From contig CAMLCX010000297.1 of the NCBI GenBank assembly GCA_946478635.1, positions 1-6,289 of the forward strand: 6,289 nt of DNA, read 5' to 3'. Each line of letters begins with the position of its first letter. Position 1 is the first letter of the stretch. The notes under the pieces were generated by a model, which was given only the letters and a program-made list of their open reading frames with translations, searched no databases and was not told the DNA's origin. The stretch comes from an uncultured Pseudomonadota bacterium (GTDB lineage Bacteria; Desulfobacterota_B; Binatia; UBA9968). Shown here one piece after another: positions 1-6,289 of the stretch. A program made the translations under genes and the position numbers.

Positions 1-640
1 TGTGATCGCCGGCAACTCGCGCGACCGCGCTGTGCGGCTCCATGGCGTATTGATAGACCATCGGAAATTCGAAGGTCTCTTCGATGATCTCCTCGGCTTT
101 CGCGAAGGCTTTGTCCGGATCGCCCTTGAGAAAATATTCCCGATGGCAAATGTTGCCGCCGAATCGCTCGCCGACGCCGGCGACGTCGTGAAACTCGCCC
201 GCGCCGGCCAGATTCTCATGCAGCAGCGGCGCGCCTTCGGCTCTCGCTGCATCCATGTCCGGCACGCACGGCAGTTCTTCGTAGCGCATTTCGATGAGAG
301 CGGCGGCCTGTTCGGCGATCAGACCGTCTTCGGCAGCGACCACCGCCACCGGCTCGCCGACGAAGCGGACGCGCTCGACGGCGACGATCGCGCGATCGCG
401 CAGGCAGTTGCCGTAGTAGGGATCGATGTCTTTCAAATCTTCGCGGGTCAAAACCGCGATGACGCCGGGCAGCGCCTCGGCTTTGCTGCTGTCGATTGCG
501 GCAACCCTGGCATGAGGAAACGGACTGCGCAGCACTTTCGCTTCGAGAATGTCCGGCATGGAGAGGTCGCCGGTAAACTTTGCCGCGCCGGTGACCTTTT
601 CGACGCCGTCGACGCGAGGAACAGACGTGCCGACGGTCAT
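1..640 (-). CDS. Xanthine dehydrogenase/CO dehydrogenase family molybdopterin-binding large subunit, N-terminal part (runs off window)
   Basis: This is the N-terminal 213 residues of a molybdenum hydroxylase large subunit. The family oxidises aldehydes, purines, aromatic CoA esters or CO, usually with separate FAD and 2Fe-2S subunits. Reading the minus strand from the ATG at 640 gives an open frame to the window edge, beginning MTVGTSVPRVDGVEKVTGAA, the usual opening of the aldehyde oxidase/xanthine dehydrogenase a/b hammerhead domain. Other family features are SPFPHARV (about 42-49), LPGVIAVLTREDL (about 57-69), VRFVGEPVAVVAA (about 92-104) and a Y-x-MEPH segment (about 198-203), where the molybdopterin-binding domain begins. 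An in-frame TAG lies upstream near the palindromic element, and no other start codon lies between it and this ATG. Homologues often have a few residues before the GTSVPR motif, so the start fits, although no good ribosome site precedes it. Most of the protein, including the active-site Glu, is outside the window, so the substrate cannot be assigned. Confidence 0.88.
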   Translation of the reverse strand, partial: MTVGTSVPRVDGVEKVTGAAKFTGDLSMPDILEAKVLRSPFPHARVAAIDSSKAEALPGVIAVLTREDLKDIDPYYGNCLRDRAIVAVERVRFVGEPVAVVAAEDGLIAEQAAALIEMRYEELPCVPDMDAARAEGAPLLHENLAGAGEFHDVAGVGERFGGNICHREYFLKGDPDKAFAKAEEIIEETFEFPMVYQYAMEPHSAVARVAGDH

Positions 641-663
641 AACGCGGCGAAGTTTGGGCGATT

Positions 664-761
664 CCTTCCCCCTCGACGGGGGAAGGTTAGGATAGGGGTG
701 CTACGCACGCCTTTGAAATCATTAGCACCCCCACCTCTGTCCTCCCCCGTCGAGGGGGAGG
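664..761. repeat. Palindromic MITE/REP-like intergenic element (about 98 bp)
   Basis: Two arms, 664-703 and 723-761, are imperfect inverted copies of each other. Each arm ends in its own GC-rich hairpin. The left one pairs CCTTCCCCC (664-672) with GGGGGAAGG (678-686) around a 5-nt loop. The right one pairs CCTCCCCC (741-748) with GGGGGAGG (754-761) around the loop GTCGA. The inner ends also match: GGGGTGCTA (695-703) against TAGCACCCC (723-731). In RNA the whole element could fold as a long stem or as two separate hairpins. It has no coding capacity of its own. It sits between two genes on the minus strand, so it could act on termination or mRNA stability, but that is inference. The design resembles non-autonomous palindromic repeats scattered through many environmental proteobacterial genomes. 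Confidence 0.8.
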
Positions 762-813
762 ATAATCCGGTCTGGGACGCACAATGCCGCACGAAGTTCA
801 TGGCCTGAGTTTT

Positions 814-1845
814 TCAGATCACCGACTGTTCCGGCAAGATCGTTTTCAGCACCCGCAAATAATTGCCGCCGAGTATTAGTTTAATCTCCTCGTCCTTATA
901 GCCGTGCCGCTGCAAGCCGTCGAGCAAGTTCGGCAGGTCCTCGATTTCCTCGAAGCCCTTGATCAGCGGATCTTTATGCAGCGGGTGGTGACGATCCTTG
1001 AGCGTGCGCGGACCGTCGTACTTGACGAAATCCATGCCGAGCGCGAGGTGCTCGATGCCGACGAGCTTGATCATATAATCCATGTGTTTCAGCATGTCCT
1101 CGATGGCTACCTCGCCTTTGCCGACGCGCTCGGGCAGGGCCAGGATGCCGACCAGCCCGCCCTGATCGGCGATCGCCTTGATCTGGTCGTCGGCGAGATT
1201 ACGCGGGTTGTCGAGCATGCCGCAGGCGTTGGCGTGGCTCACCAGGAGCGGCGCCGTCGCCGCATCGATCGCTTGAAAAAAACCTTCGCGATTCATGTGC
1301 GACAGGTCGACCACCATGCCGAGACGATTGGCTTCTTTAATGACCTCGACGCCGAAGTTGGTAAGCCCGCCGCCGGTGCGATTTTCCCAGACGCCGTCGC
1401 CGAGCTCATTGCGAAAGTTCCAAACCGGCTGGAGCGAGCGCAGGCCGAGCCGGTAGAAATTTCTCAGATTATGGATGCTGCCGCGCAGCGGCATGCAGCC
1501 TTCGAAATGGAGCAGAAACTTGACGGTGCCCGGCTCGACCTTTTCCGGCAGGTCGCCGCGCGTCTTGATCATTTGAATCATGCCCTCGGATCGCGGCGCC
1601 TCCTCGAGGAACTGGTCGATTTGATCCAGCGCGGTTTCGAGGTAGCGGCCGGTGTTCTGCGAATGGGAGTAGGAGTCGCCGCTGATGGCGTAAACCGTCA
1701 TGTTGATGCCGTCGCGGATCAGACGCGGCGCCACCCCATCGCGAATGGGCGACTTCTCGCCGATGGAAGTGCGATAGAGCTGTTCGTAAACGTCGCGATG
1801 GCCTTCGACGACGATGCTCGTCATCAATAATTCTTTTGCATCCAT
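814..1845 (-). CDS. Dipeptidase, peptidase family M19 (renal/membrane dipeptidase-like)
   Basis: This is a complete 343-residue zinc dipeptidase of family M19, an amidohydrolase-fold enzyme that cleaves dipeptides. The family's metal and active-site motifs appear in order: GHRD (H16 and D18), the bridging Glu in HFEG (E115), DLSH (H183), SHAN (H204), NPRN (R215-N216), GMDF (D272) and the C-terminal GGNYLRVL (326-333). The length is usual for bacterial M19 proteins. No signal peptide or membrane segment is visible, so it is probably cytoplasmic. I chose the ATG at 1845 (MDAKELL) because the family motif GHRD then falls close to the N terminus and GAAAGG lies about 12 nt upstream. A TTG at 1917 would add 24 residues of non-family sequence and overlap the proposed promoter. 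A later ATG at 1824 is possible. The gene is divergent from the peptide-binding lipoprotein, and the molybdenum hydroxylase follows downstream across the palindromic element. The true substrate, whether a dipeptide or another small amide, cannot be told from sequence. Confidence 0.93.
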   Translation of the reverse strand: MDAKELLMTSIVVEGHRDVYEQLYRTSIGEKSPIRDGVAPRLIRDGINMTVYAISGDSYSHSQNTGRYLETALDQIDQFLEEAPRSEGMIQMIKTRGDLPEKVEPGTVKFLLHFEGCMPLRGSIHNLRNFYRLGLRSLQPVWNFRNELGDGVWENRTGGGLTNFGVEVIKEANRLGMVVDLSHMNREGFFQAIDAATAPLLVSHANACGMLDNPRNLADDQIKAIADQGGLVGILALPERVGKGEVAIEDMLKHMDYMIKLVGIEHLALGMDFVKYDGPRTLKDRHHPLHKDPLIKGFEEIEDLPNLLDGLQRHGYKDEEIKLILGGNYLRVLKTILPEQSVI

Positions 1846-1888
1846 ACCTTGACGTTGCCTTTCTTGAAGGGGCGAAAGTATTGCGCTA

Positions 1889-1917
1889 CTAATACCGACT
1901 AAACCTCGTCCAGGCAA
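1889..1917 (-). promoter_or_regulatory. Possible sigma70-type promoter for the M19 dipeptidase gene
   Basis: On the minus strand TTGCCT (1917-1912) and TATTAG (1894-1889) are separated by exactly 17 nt. Each matches four of six consensus positions. Transcription would start near 1880 and leave a leader of about 35 nt before the ATG at 1845. It lies in the 81-bp divergent gap, so a regulator here could affect both genes. The match is modest and could be chance. Confidence 0.3.
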
Positions 1918-1926
1918 GACAAGTCC

Positions 1927-3522
1927 TTGTTGAACAAAGCACTCCTTCGCTCGCTGTTTTGGGCCGCCGCGCTCGGGCTCTTGGCCGCCGCGGGCTCATG
2001 CAAATCGGCGCCCCAGAGTAGCGCCAGCCAATTTCGCGTCAATCTCGGCACGGAGCCGCCCACTCTGGACTGGTCCCTCGCCACGGACCATGTTTCGTTC
2101 AACGTGATTTCGAACTTGATGGTCGGCCTCACCGAGTTCGACAAGGATTTGCAACCGGCGCCGGTGATCGCCAAGTCCTGGGAGTTTCAAGACGGCGGCA
2201 CGCGGATTATCTTTCATCTGCGCGACGACGTGCAGTGGAGCGACGGCAAAAAAGTTCGGGCGCAGGACTTCGAGTATTCCTGGAAGCGTTTGCTCAGCCC
2301 AAAAACCGCTTCGCAGTACGCCTACATTTTGTTCGACATCGCCAATGCCCAGGAGTTCAACGAAGGCAAATTAAAAGACGCCGCGTCGGTCGGCGTGCAG
2401 GCGCCGGACGATCAGACTCTGGTCGTCACTCTGCGCCATCCGGCGTCTTATTTTCTGGCGATCACGACTTTCGAAGTCACCTACCCGCAACGCCAGGATA
2501 TCATCGAGAAGTTCGATAGCCGCTGGACCGAGCCGGGAAATCTCGTTAGCAACGGCCCGTTTCGCATGACCTCCTGGAAGCACGAAAACGAAATCGAGCT
2601 CACTGCCAACGGGAGTTTCTTCCGCGGCAAACCGGCCATCCAAAGAGTGATCATGTACATGGTCAATGAAAAGACCACGGCGGTGACCATGTACGAACAG
2701 GGTAACCTGGATTTCATGGACGAGTCGCACAGCATTCCGCCTCTCGACAAACCGCGCCTTTCGAAAATGCCCGGCTTCAAGGTTGTGCCGCAACTGCGCG
2801 GTGAATATTACAGCTTCGCCGTGGACCGAAAACCCTTCGACAATCCCAAGCTGCGCCAGGCCTTCGCCATGGCTATCGACCGGGAGGTCCTGCCGAAAAT
2901 TCTCCAGGGCGGCCCGACTCCCGCGACCTCGTGGATCCCTCCCGGCATGCTGGCGCACAATCCGGAAATCGGCCTCAAGTTCAACCCCACGGAAGCGCGC
3001 CGGCTCATGAAAGAAGCCGGCTATCCCGATGGTAAGGGGTTGCCGCCCATCGTGCTCGGTTACAACACCGACGAAGAAAAAAAATTGGTCGCCGAGGCGA
3101 TCCAGAGCATGTGGGAGAAGCATCTCGGGATCGTCGTGAGAATCGAAAATCAGGAGTGGAAGGTCTTTTTAAAAAAACTGCAAACCGATCCGTTCCCGGT
3201 GTTTCGTTCCGGTTGGGGCGCGGACTATCCCGATCCCGATAATTTTATGAAGCTATTCACGTCCAATAGCGGCAACAATCACGGGCGTTGGAAAAATCCC
3301 CGTTACGATCAACTGTTGGAGCAGGCCGCCCAGGAACTCGACCCTAAGAAACGGACGCGGCTCTACGATGACGCGCAAAAACTTCTCACCGAGAGCGATG
3401 CCGCGATCGTGCCCCTTTACTGGAAATCCGAGGCCACCCTGCTGAATCCTAAATTTGTCGGCCTGGAATACAATTCCATGGCGCGCATGGACCTGCGCAA
3501 CGTAAAACCAGCGACGAAATAG
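1927..3522 (+). CDS. Peptide ABC transporter substrate-binding lipoprotein (OppA/DppA-like, SBP family 5)
   Basis: This 531-residue protein is the periplasmic receptor type that captures oligopeptides for an ABC importer. It starts with a lipoprotein signal: Lys/Arg at 4-8, a hydrophobic stretch (9-22) and a lipobox AAGSC with the acylated Cys at 25. The family 5 profile follows: GTEPPTLDW (41-49), the family signature PAPVIAKSWEF through VQWSDGKKVRAQDF (77-115), VNEKTTAVTMYEQGNLD in the middle, FDNPKLRQAFAMAIDR, and GWGADYPDP (429-437). The length agrees with OppA. An in-frame TAA at 1900 leaves no ATG before the signal peptide, so translation must start at TTG 1927 or the adjacent TTG 1930. 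Shine-Dalgarno support is weak. No permease or ATPase gene lies next to it; the downstream neighbour is unrelated. It is therefore an orphan receptor as far as this window shows, perhaps sharing a transporter encoded elsewhere. Related family 5 proteins bind nickel, heme or sugars, but the sequence looks most OppA-like. Confidence 0.92.
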   Translation: MLNKALLRSLFWAAALGLLAAAGSCKSAPQSSASQFRVNLGTEPPTLDWSLATDHVSFNVISNLMVGLTEFDKDLQPAPVIAKSWEFQDGGTRIIFHLRDDVQWSDGKKVRAQDFEYSWKRLLSPKTASQYAYILFDIANAQEFNEGKLKDAASVGVQAPDDQTLVVTLRHPASYFLAITTFEVTYPQRQDIIEKFDSRWTEPGNLVSNGPFRMTSWKHENEIELTANGSFFRGKPAIQRVIMYMVNEKTTAVTMYEQGNLDFMDESHSIPPLDKPRLSKMPGFKVVPQLRGEYYSFAVDRKPFDNPKLRQAFAMAIDREVLPKILQGGPTPATSWIPPGMLAHNPEIGLKFNPTEARRLMKEAGYPDGKGLPPIVLGYNTDEEKKLVAEAIQSMWEKHLGIVVRIENQEWKVFLKKLQTDPFPVFRSGWGADYPDPDNFMKLFTSNSGNNHGRWKNPRYDQLLEQAAQELDPKKRTRLYDDAQKLLTESDAAIVPLYWKSEATLLNPKFVGLEYNSMARMDLRNVKPATK

Positions 3523-3546
3523 CGCGCGCTGGCCTCTCCGTTTTTC

Positions 3547-3563
3547 GAAAAGCTCCCTGTCCC
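3547..3563. repeat. Possible degenerate half copy of the accB-accC intergenic repeat
   Basis: GAAAAGCTCCCTGTCCC matches GGAAAGTTGCCTGTCCC at 4633-4649 at 14 of 17 positions. Both lie just after a stop codon and are followed by a similar TTCC. The left arm that makes the 4606-4650 copy a hairpin is not recognisable here; only the short palindrome TTTTCGAAAA overlaps the left edge. It may be a decayed copy or chance similarity. Confidence 0.3.
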
Positions 3564-3616
3564 GTTCCGGTATATTCTGGTTGAGGGTAATTACCTACGG
3601 TGTTAAAGTCCGCCCC

Positions 3617-3976
3617 ATGGGCATAACGGAAGTGGCCGTGGAGATTACCAACCCGCGTGACCAGACTCGATGGGAGCCGCTTGCCCTCATTGCTGACACC
3701 GGCGCGATTTTCAGCGTAATTCCGAAGCCCGTGCTCGAGCAGCTTGGAATTATCGCTTATGCGGAGGAAACGTTCCAGCTCGCCGACGACAGTGAAATAC
3801 GGCGGCCGCTAGGAGATGTATTTATTCGTGTCGACGGAAAGGCGCGCACAGTCCCAACGATATTCGGAGAGCCCAACGATACGCCGCTTTTAGGAGTGAC
3901 CGCCCTCGAAATTCTCGGCTTCACCGTCGATCCTCGTACCCGCAAGCTCGAACCAACCAAAATGATCTTACTCTAA
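3617..3976 (+). CDS. Small retropepsin-like (clan AA) aspartic protease domain protein
   Basis: This protein of 119 residues resembles single-domain retroviral-type aspartic proteases found in bacteria. The catalytic motif is LIADTGAIFSVIP, with Asp27-Thr28-Gly29 where retropepsins have DTG or DSG. The second family mark is the hydrophobic-hydrophobic-Gly motif TPLLGVTALEILG near the C terminus, followed by a terminal beta segment. Like retropepsins it carries one DTG per chain, so an active enzyme would need to dimerise. No signal peptide or membrane segment is visible, so it is probably cytoplasmic. I chose ATG 3617 (MGITEV) because the family typically begins MGIT/MGLT followed by a beta strand. 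A TTG at 3581 would add 12 residues without family character. No clear ribosome site precedes either start. TATATT at 3571-3576 could be a -10 box, but no good -35 accompanies it. Substrate and physiological role are unknown, and proteolytic activity is inferred only from the motif. Confidence 0.8.
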   Translation: MGITEVAVEITNPRDQTRWEPLALIADTGAIFSVIPKPVLEQLGIIAYAEETFQLADDSEIRRPLGDVFIRVDGKARTVPTIFGEPNDTPLLGVTALEILGFTVDPRTRKLEPTKMILL

Positions 3977-3977
3977 A

Positions 3978-4001
3978 GACAAAGCACCGGATCGCTTTGT
4001 C
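3978..4001 (+). other. Perfect 8-bp stem-loop just after the aspartic protease gene
   Basis: GACAAAGC (3978-3985) pairs perfectly with GCTTTGTC (3994-4001) around an 8-nt loop, starting one base after the TAA of the protease gene. It could end or stabilise that transcript. No T-run follows, so it is not a classical intrinsic terminator. Confidence 0.4.
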
Positions 4002-4022
4002 GCGTTGTCGAAAATGCTGGTC

Positions 4023-4057
4023 TTTCCGTGCACTCCAATTTGCCAAGCGCACGGAAA
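4023..4057 (+). other. Perfect 9-bp inverted repeat in the accB leader
   Basis: TTTCCGTGC (4023-4031) and GCACGGAAA (4049-4057) are exact reverse complements separated by 17 nt, ending 44 nt before the accB start. It could be a hairpin in the accB leader RNA or a dimeric operator site. Which of these it is, if either, cannot be decided from one sequence. Confidence 0.35.
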
Positions 4058-4101
4058 TCACATAAGAAAGAAAGCCTATCTACTTCGAGGAAGGCGAGAC
4101 C

Positions 4102-4599
4102 ATGGAACTCAGCGACGACGATGTCCTGCACATTCTGAAATTGATCGACGAGTCGAAATTCGATTATTTTCAACTGGAAGTCGGCGAACTGAAGATCACC
4201 GTCAGCAAAGGCGACCCGATACCCATTGCCGGCGCCGCGCCTCAGCCTGTAGCGCTCAACTCGGCGCCGAGCACAGCTCCCGCGGCGGCAAAACCCGCTG
4301 TGGCGTCCGCTCCGGCATCATCCGCGCCCGCTGCGAAAGCCGCGGCGACTGTTCCTGAGGGCATGTTGGCGATTACCGCGCCGCTTCTCGGCACGTTTTA
4401 TATCGCTCCCGAGCCGGGCGCGCCGCCCTTCGTCACAGTCGGCCAGCAGATCACCGAAGACACAACCTGCGGATTGATCGAAGTGATGAAAGTCTTTAAC
4501 AGCGTGCGCGCCACCGTCGCAGGCACGATCGTCGATGTGGTGGCGCAAAACGGCCAGTTCGTCGAATTCGGCCAGCCGTTGTTTATCGTCAAGCCGTAG
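4102..4599 (+). CDS. accB: Acetyl-CoA carboxylase biotin carboxyl carrier protein (BCCP)
   Basis: AccB carries the covalently bound biotin that shuttles CO2 from biotin carboxylase to the carboxyltransferase in the first step of fatty acid synthesis, in the cytoplasm. The 165-residue protein has three parts. An N-terminal helix region comes first (1-36; LSDDDVLHILKLIDES, then FQLEVGELKITVSKG). A flexible Ala/Pro-rich linker follows (about 39-84). The C-terminal biotinyl domain is at 88-165. The biotin-accepting lysine is Lys130 in EVMKVFNSV, where E. coli has the AMKM form. The loop GTFYIAPEPGAPPF (97-110) corresponds to the thumb typical of true AccB proteins, which separates it from generic biotin/lipoyl domains. 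The start is well supported: AGGAAGG (4088-4094) lies 7 nt before the ATG. accC follows 74 nt downstream on the same strand, the common bacterial accBC pair. Two inverted repeats lie in the 125-nt leader. Confidence 0.96.
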   Translation: MELSDDDVLHILKLIDESKFDYFQLEVGELKITVSKGDPIPIAGAAPQPVALNSAPSTAPAAAKPAVASAPASSAPAAKAAATVPEGMLAITAPLLGTFYIAPEPGAPPFVTVGQQITEDTTCGLIEVMKVFNSVRATVAGTIVDVVAQNGQFVEFGQPLFIVKP

Positions 4600-4605
4600 T
4601 CCTGT

Positions 4606-4650
4606 GGGGACTGGCTACTTTCGATCTTTTTTGGAAAGTTGCCTGTCCCC
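4606..4650. repeat. Palindromic repeat in the accB-accC spacer
   Basis: GGGGACTGGCTACTTTC (4606-4622) and GAAAGTTGCCTGTCCCC (4634-4650) are inverted copies with 15 of 17 positions pairing, around an 11-nt loop that includes TTTTTT. A second, competing pairing is GGAAAG (4633-4638) with CTTTCC (4650-4655). It begins seven bases after the accB stop and ends 23 nt before the accC start. It resembles REP-type elements of the GGGGAC...GTCCCC kind, which are scattered in environmental genomes and sometimes mobilised by RAYT transposases; none is present here. As RNA it could modulate the relative expression of accB and accC, but that is inference. Confidence 0.75.
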
Positions 4651-4673
4651 TTTCCAATCTTTCCGGAGTTCCC

Positions 4674-6041
<1,368 letters not shown>

Positions 6042-6131
6042 ACGGTAACTTATACTCAGCAATAACCGGCGACGATACGGGTTACCACGAACCCCCAGCG
6101 CAGCGAAGCCGCAACCAAAGGCGTACAAGAA

Positions 6132-6214
6132 CACCGCAGAGGCACAGAGGTCGCAGAGTTCGGAGTTTTGATTGATAAAATTCTTTTCTCGGCGTACTCG
6201 GCGCCTCTGCGGTG
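6132..6214. repeat. Palindromic repeat of CAGAGG-type units downstream of accC
   Basis: CACCGCAGAGGC (6132-6143) and GCCTCTGCGGTG (6203-6214) are perfect 12-nt inverted ends of an 83-bp element. Inside the left arm three 8-nt units run in tandem: CGCAGAGG (6135-6142), CACAGAGG (6143-6150) and TCGCAGAG (6151-6158). The right arm, read in reverse, has related 9-nt units (CCGCAGAGG, CGCCGAGTA, CGCCGAGAA). The centre is AT-rich. Similar accessory repeats with CAGAGG/CCTCTG arms are widespread in environmental bacterial genomes. The rest of 6042-6289 shows no convincing gene, tRNA or strong terminator. The stretch 6093-6131 just before the element may be part of the same repeat unit. Confidence 0.7.
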
Positions 6215-6289
6215 AATTTTAATCCCATTCAAGTCTTCGCCTTAGTTCTCACATGACAATCGAATCACGGCGGGTTACATTCAAACCAG

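Noticed and set aside
637..801. 54-codon minus-strand frame starting at 801 and overlapping the hydroxylase ATG
   Set aside because: It is mostly translated palindromic element (low-complexity Ser/Pro/Gly/Arg), has no recognisable domain and lacks a good ribosome site.
2..808. Long plus-strand open frame opposite the molybdenum hydroxylase gene
   Set aside because: Its product has no family character, while the opposite strand gives a clear hammerhead domain. Its 3' end merely reads through the palindromic element.
904..1830. 308-codon plus-strand frame opposite the M19 gene
   Set aside because: It is a mirror frame of a high-GC gene; all family motifs are on the minus strand.
2371..3123. 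250-codon minus-strand frame inside the peptide-binding protein gene
   Set aside because: It is fully contained in a well-supported gene, with no domain features of its own.
4040..4068. TTGCCA, 17 nt, TAAGAA as a promoter for accB
   Set aside because: The -35 is good, but the -10 matches only three of six positions and lacks the conserved final T.
4606..4655. Intrinsic terminator after accB
   Set aside because: The T-run lies in the loop rather than after the stem, and accC follows on the same strand, so a repeat element explains it better.
6253..6289. Short open frame from the ATG at 6253 to the window end
   Set aside because: Only 12 codons, with no ribosome site and no recognisable motif. 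It could be the start of a next gene but cannot be supported.

Overview
The window is ordinary chromosomal DNA of a moderately GC-rich, free-living Gram-negative bacterium. The evidence for this is a lipoprotein-type peptide-binding protein, a bacterial two-gene accB-accC biotin carboxylase cassette, a molybdenum hydroxylase, and intergenic palindromic repeats of the kind common in environmental proteobacteria-like genomes (delta-, alpha- or related lineages). The sequence alone does not fix the taxon. I see no RNA gene, CRISPR array, transposase, integrase or phage gene.

Layout. 1-640, minus strand: the first 213 residues of a xanthine dehydrogenase/CO dehydrogenase-type molybdopterin subunit, cut by the window edge. 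641-813: a gap filled mostly by a palindromic element of about 98 bp. 814-1845, minus: a complete M19 (renal dipeptidase-like) peptidase. 1846-1926: a short divergent promoter region. 1927-3522, plus: an OppA/DppA-type peptide-binding lipoprotein with a TTG start. 3617-3976, plus: a small retropepsin-like (DTG) aspartic protease domain protein. 3977-4101: a leader holding two perfect inverted repeats. 4102-4599 and 4674-6041, plus: accB (biotin carboxyl carrier protein) and accC (biotin carboxylase), separated by a second palindromic repeat. 6042-6289: no convincing gene, but a third palindromic repeat built from short CAGAGG-type units.

How the genes work together. AccB and AccC form the biotin half of acetyl-CoA carboxylase: AccC carboxylates the biotin carried on Lys130 of AccB. 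The carboxyltransferase and biotin ligase genes are not in the window. The M19 dipeptidase and the peptide-binding lipoprotein are transcribed divergently from about 80 bp and could serve peptide capture and dipeptide hydrolysis, but no permease or ATPase gene is visible beside them. The molybdenum hydroxylase and the small aspartic protease have no evident link to the rest.

No new multi-gene system is evident. The most notable signals are three unrelated palindromic repeat families in about 6.3 kb, all in gaps between or after genes, one of them inside the accB-accC pair, and the small DTG protease-like gene of unknown role.
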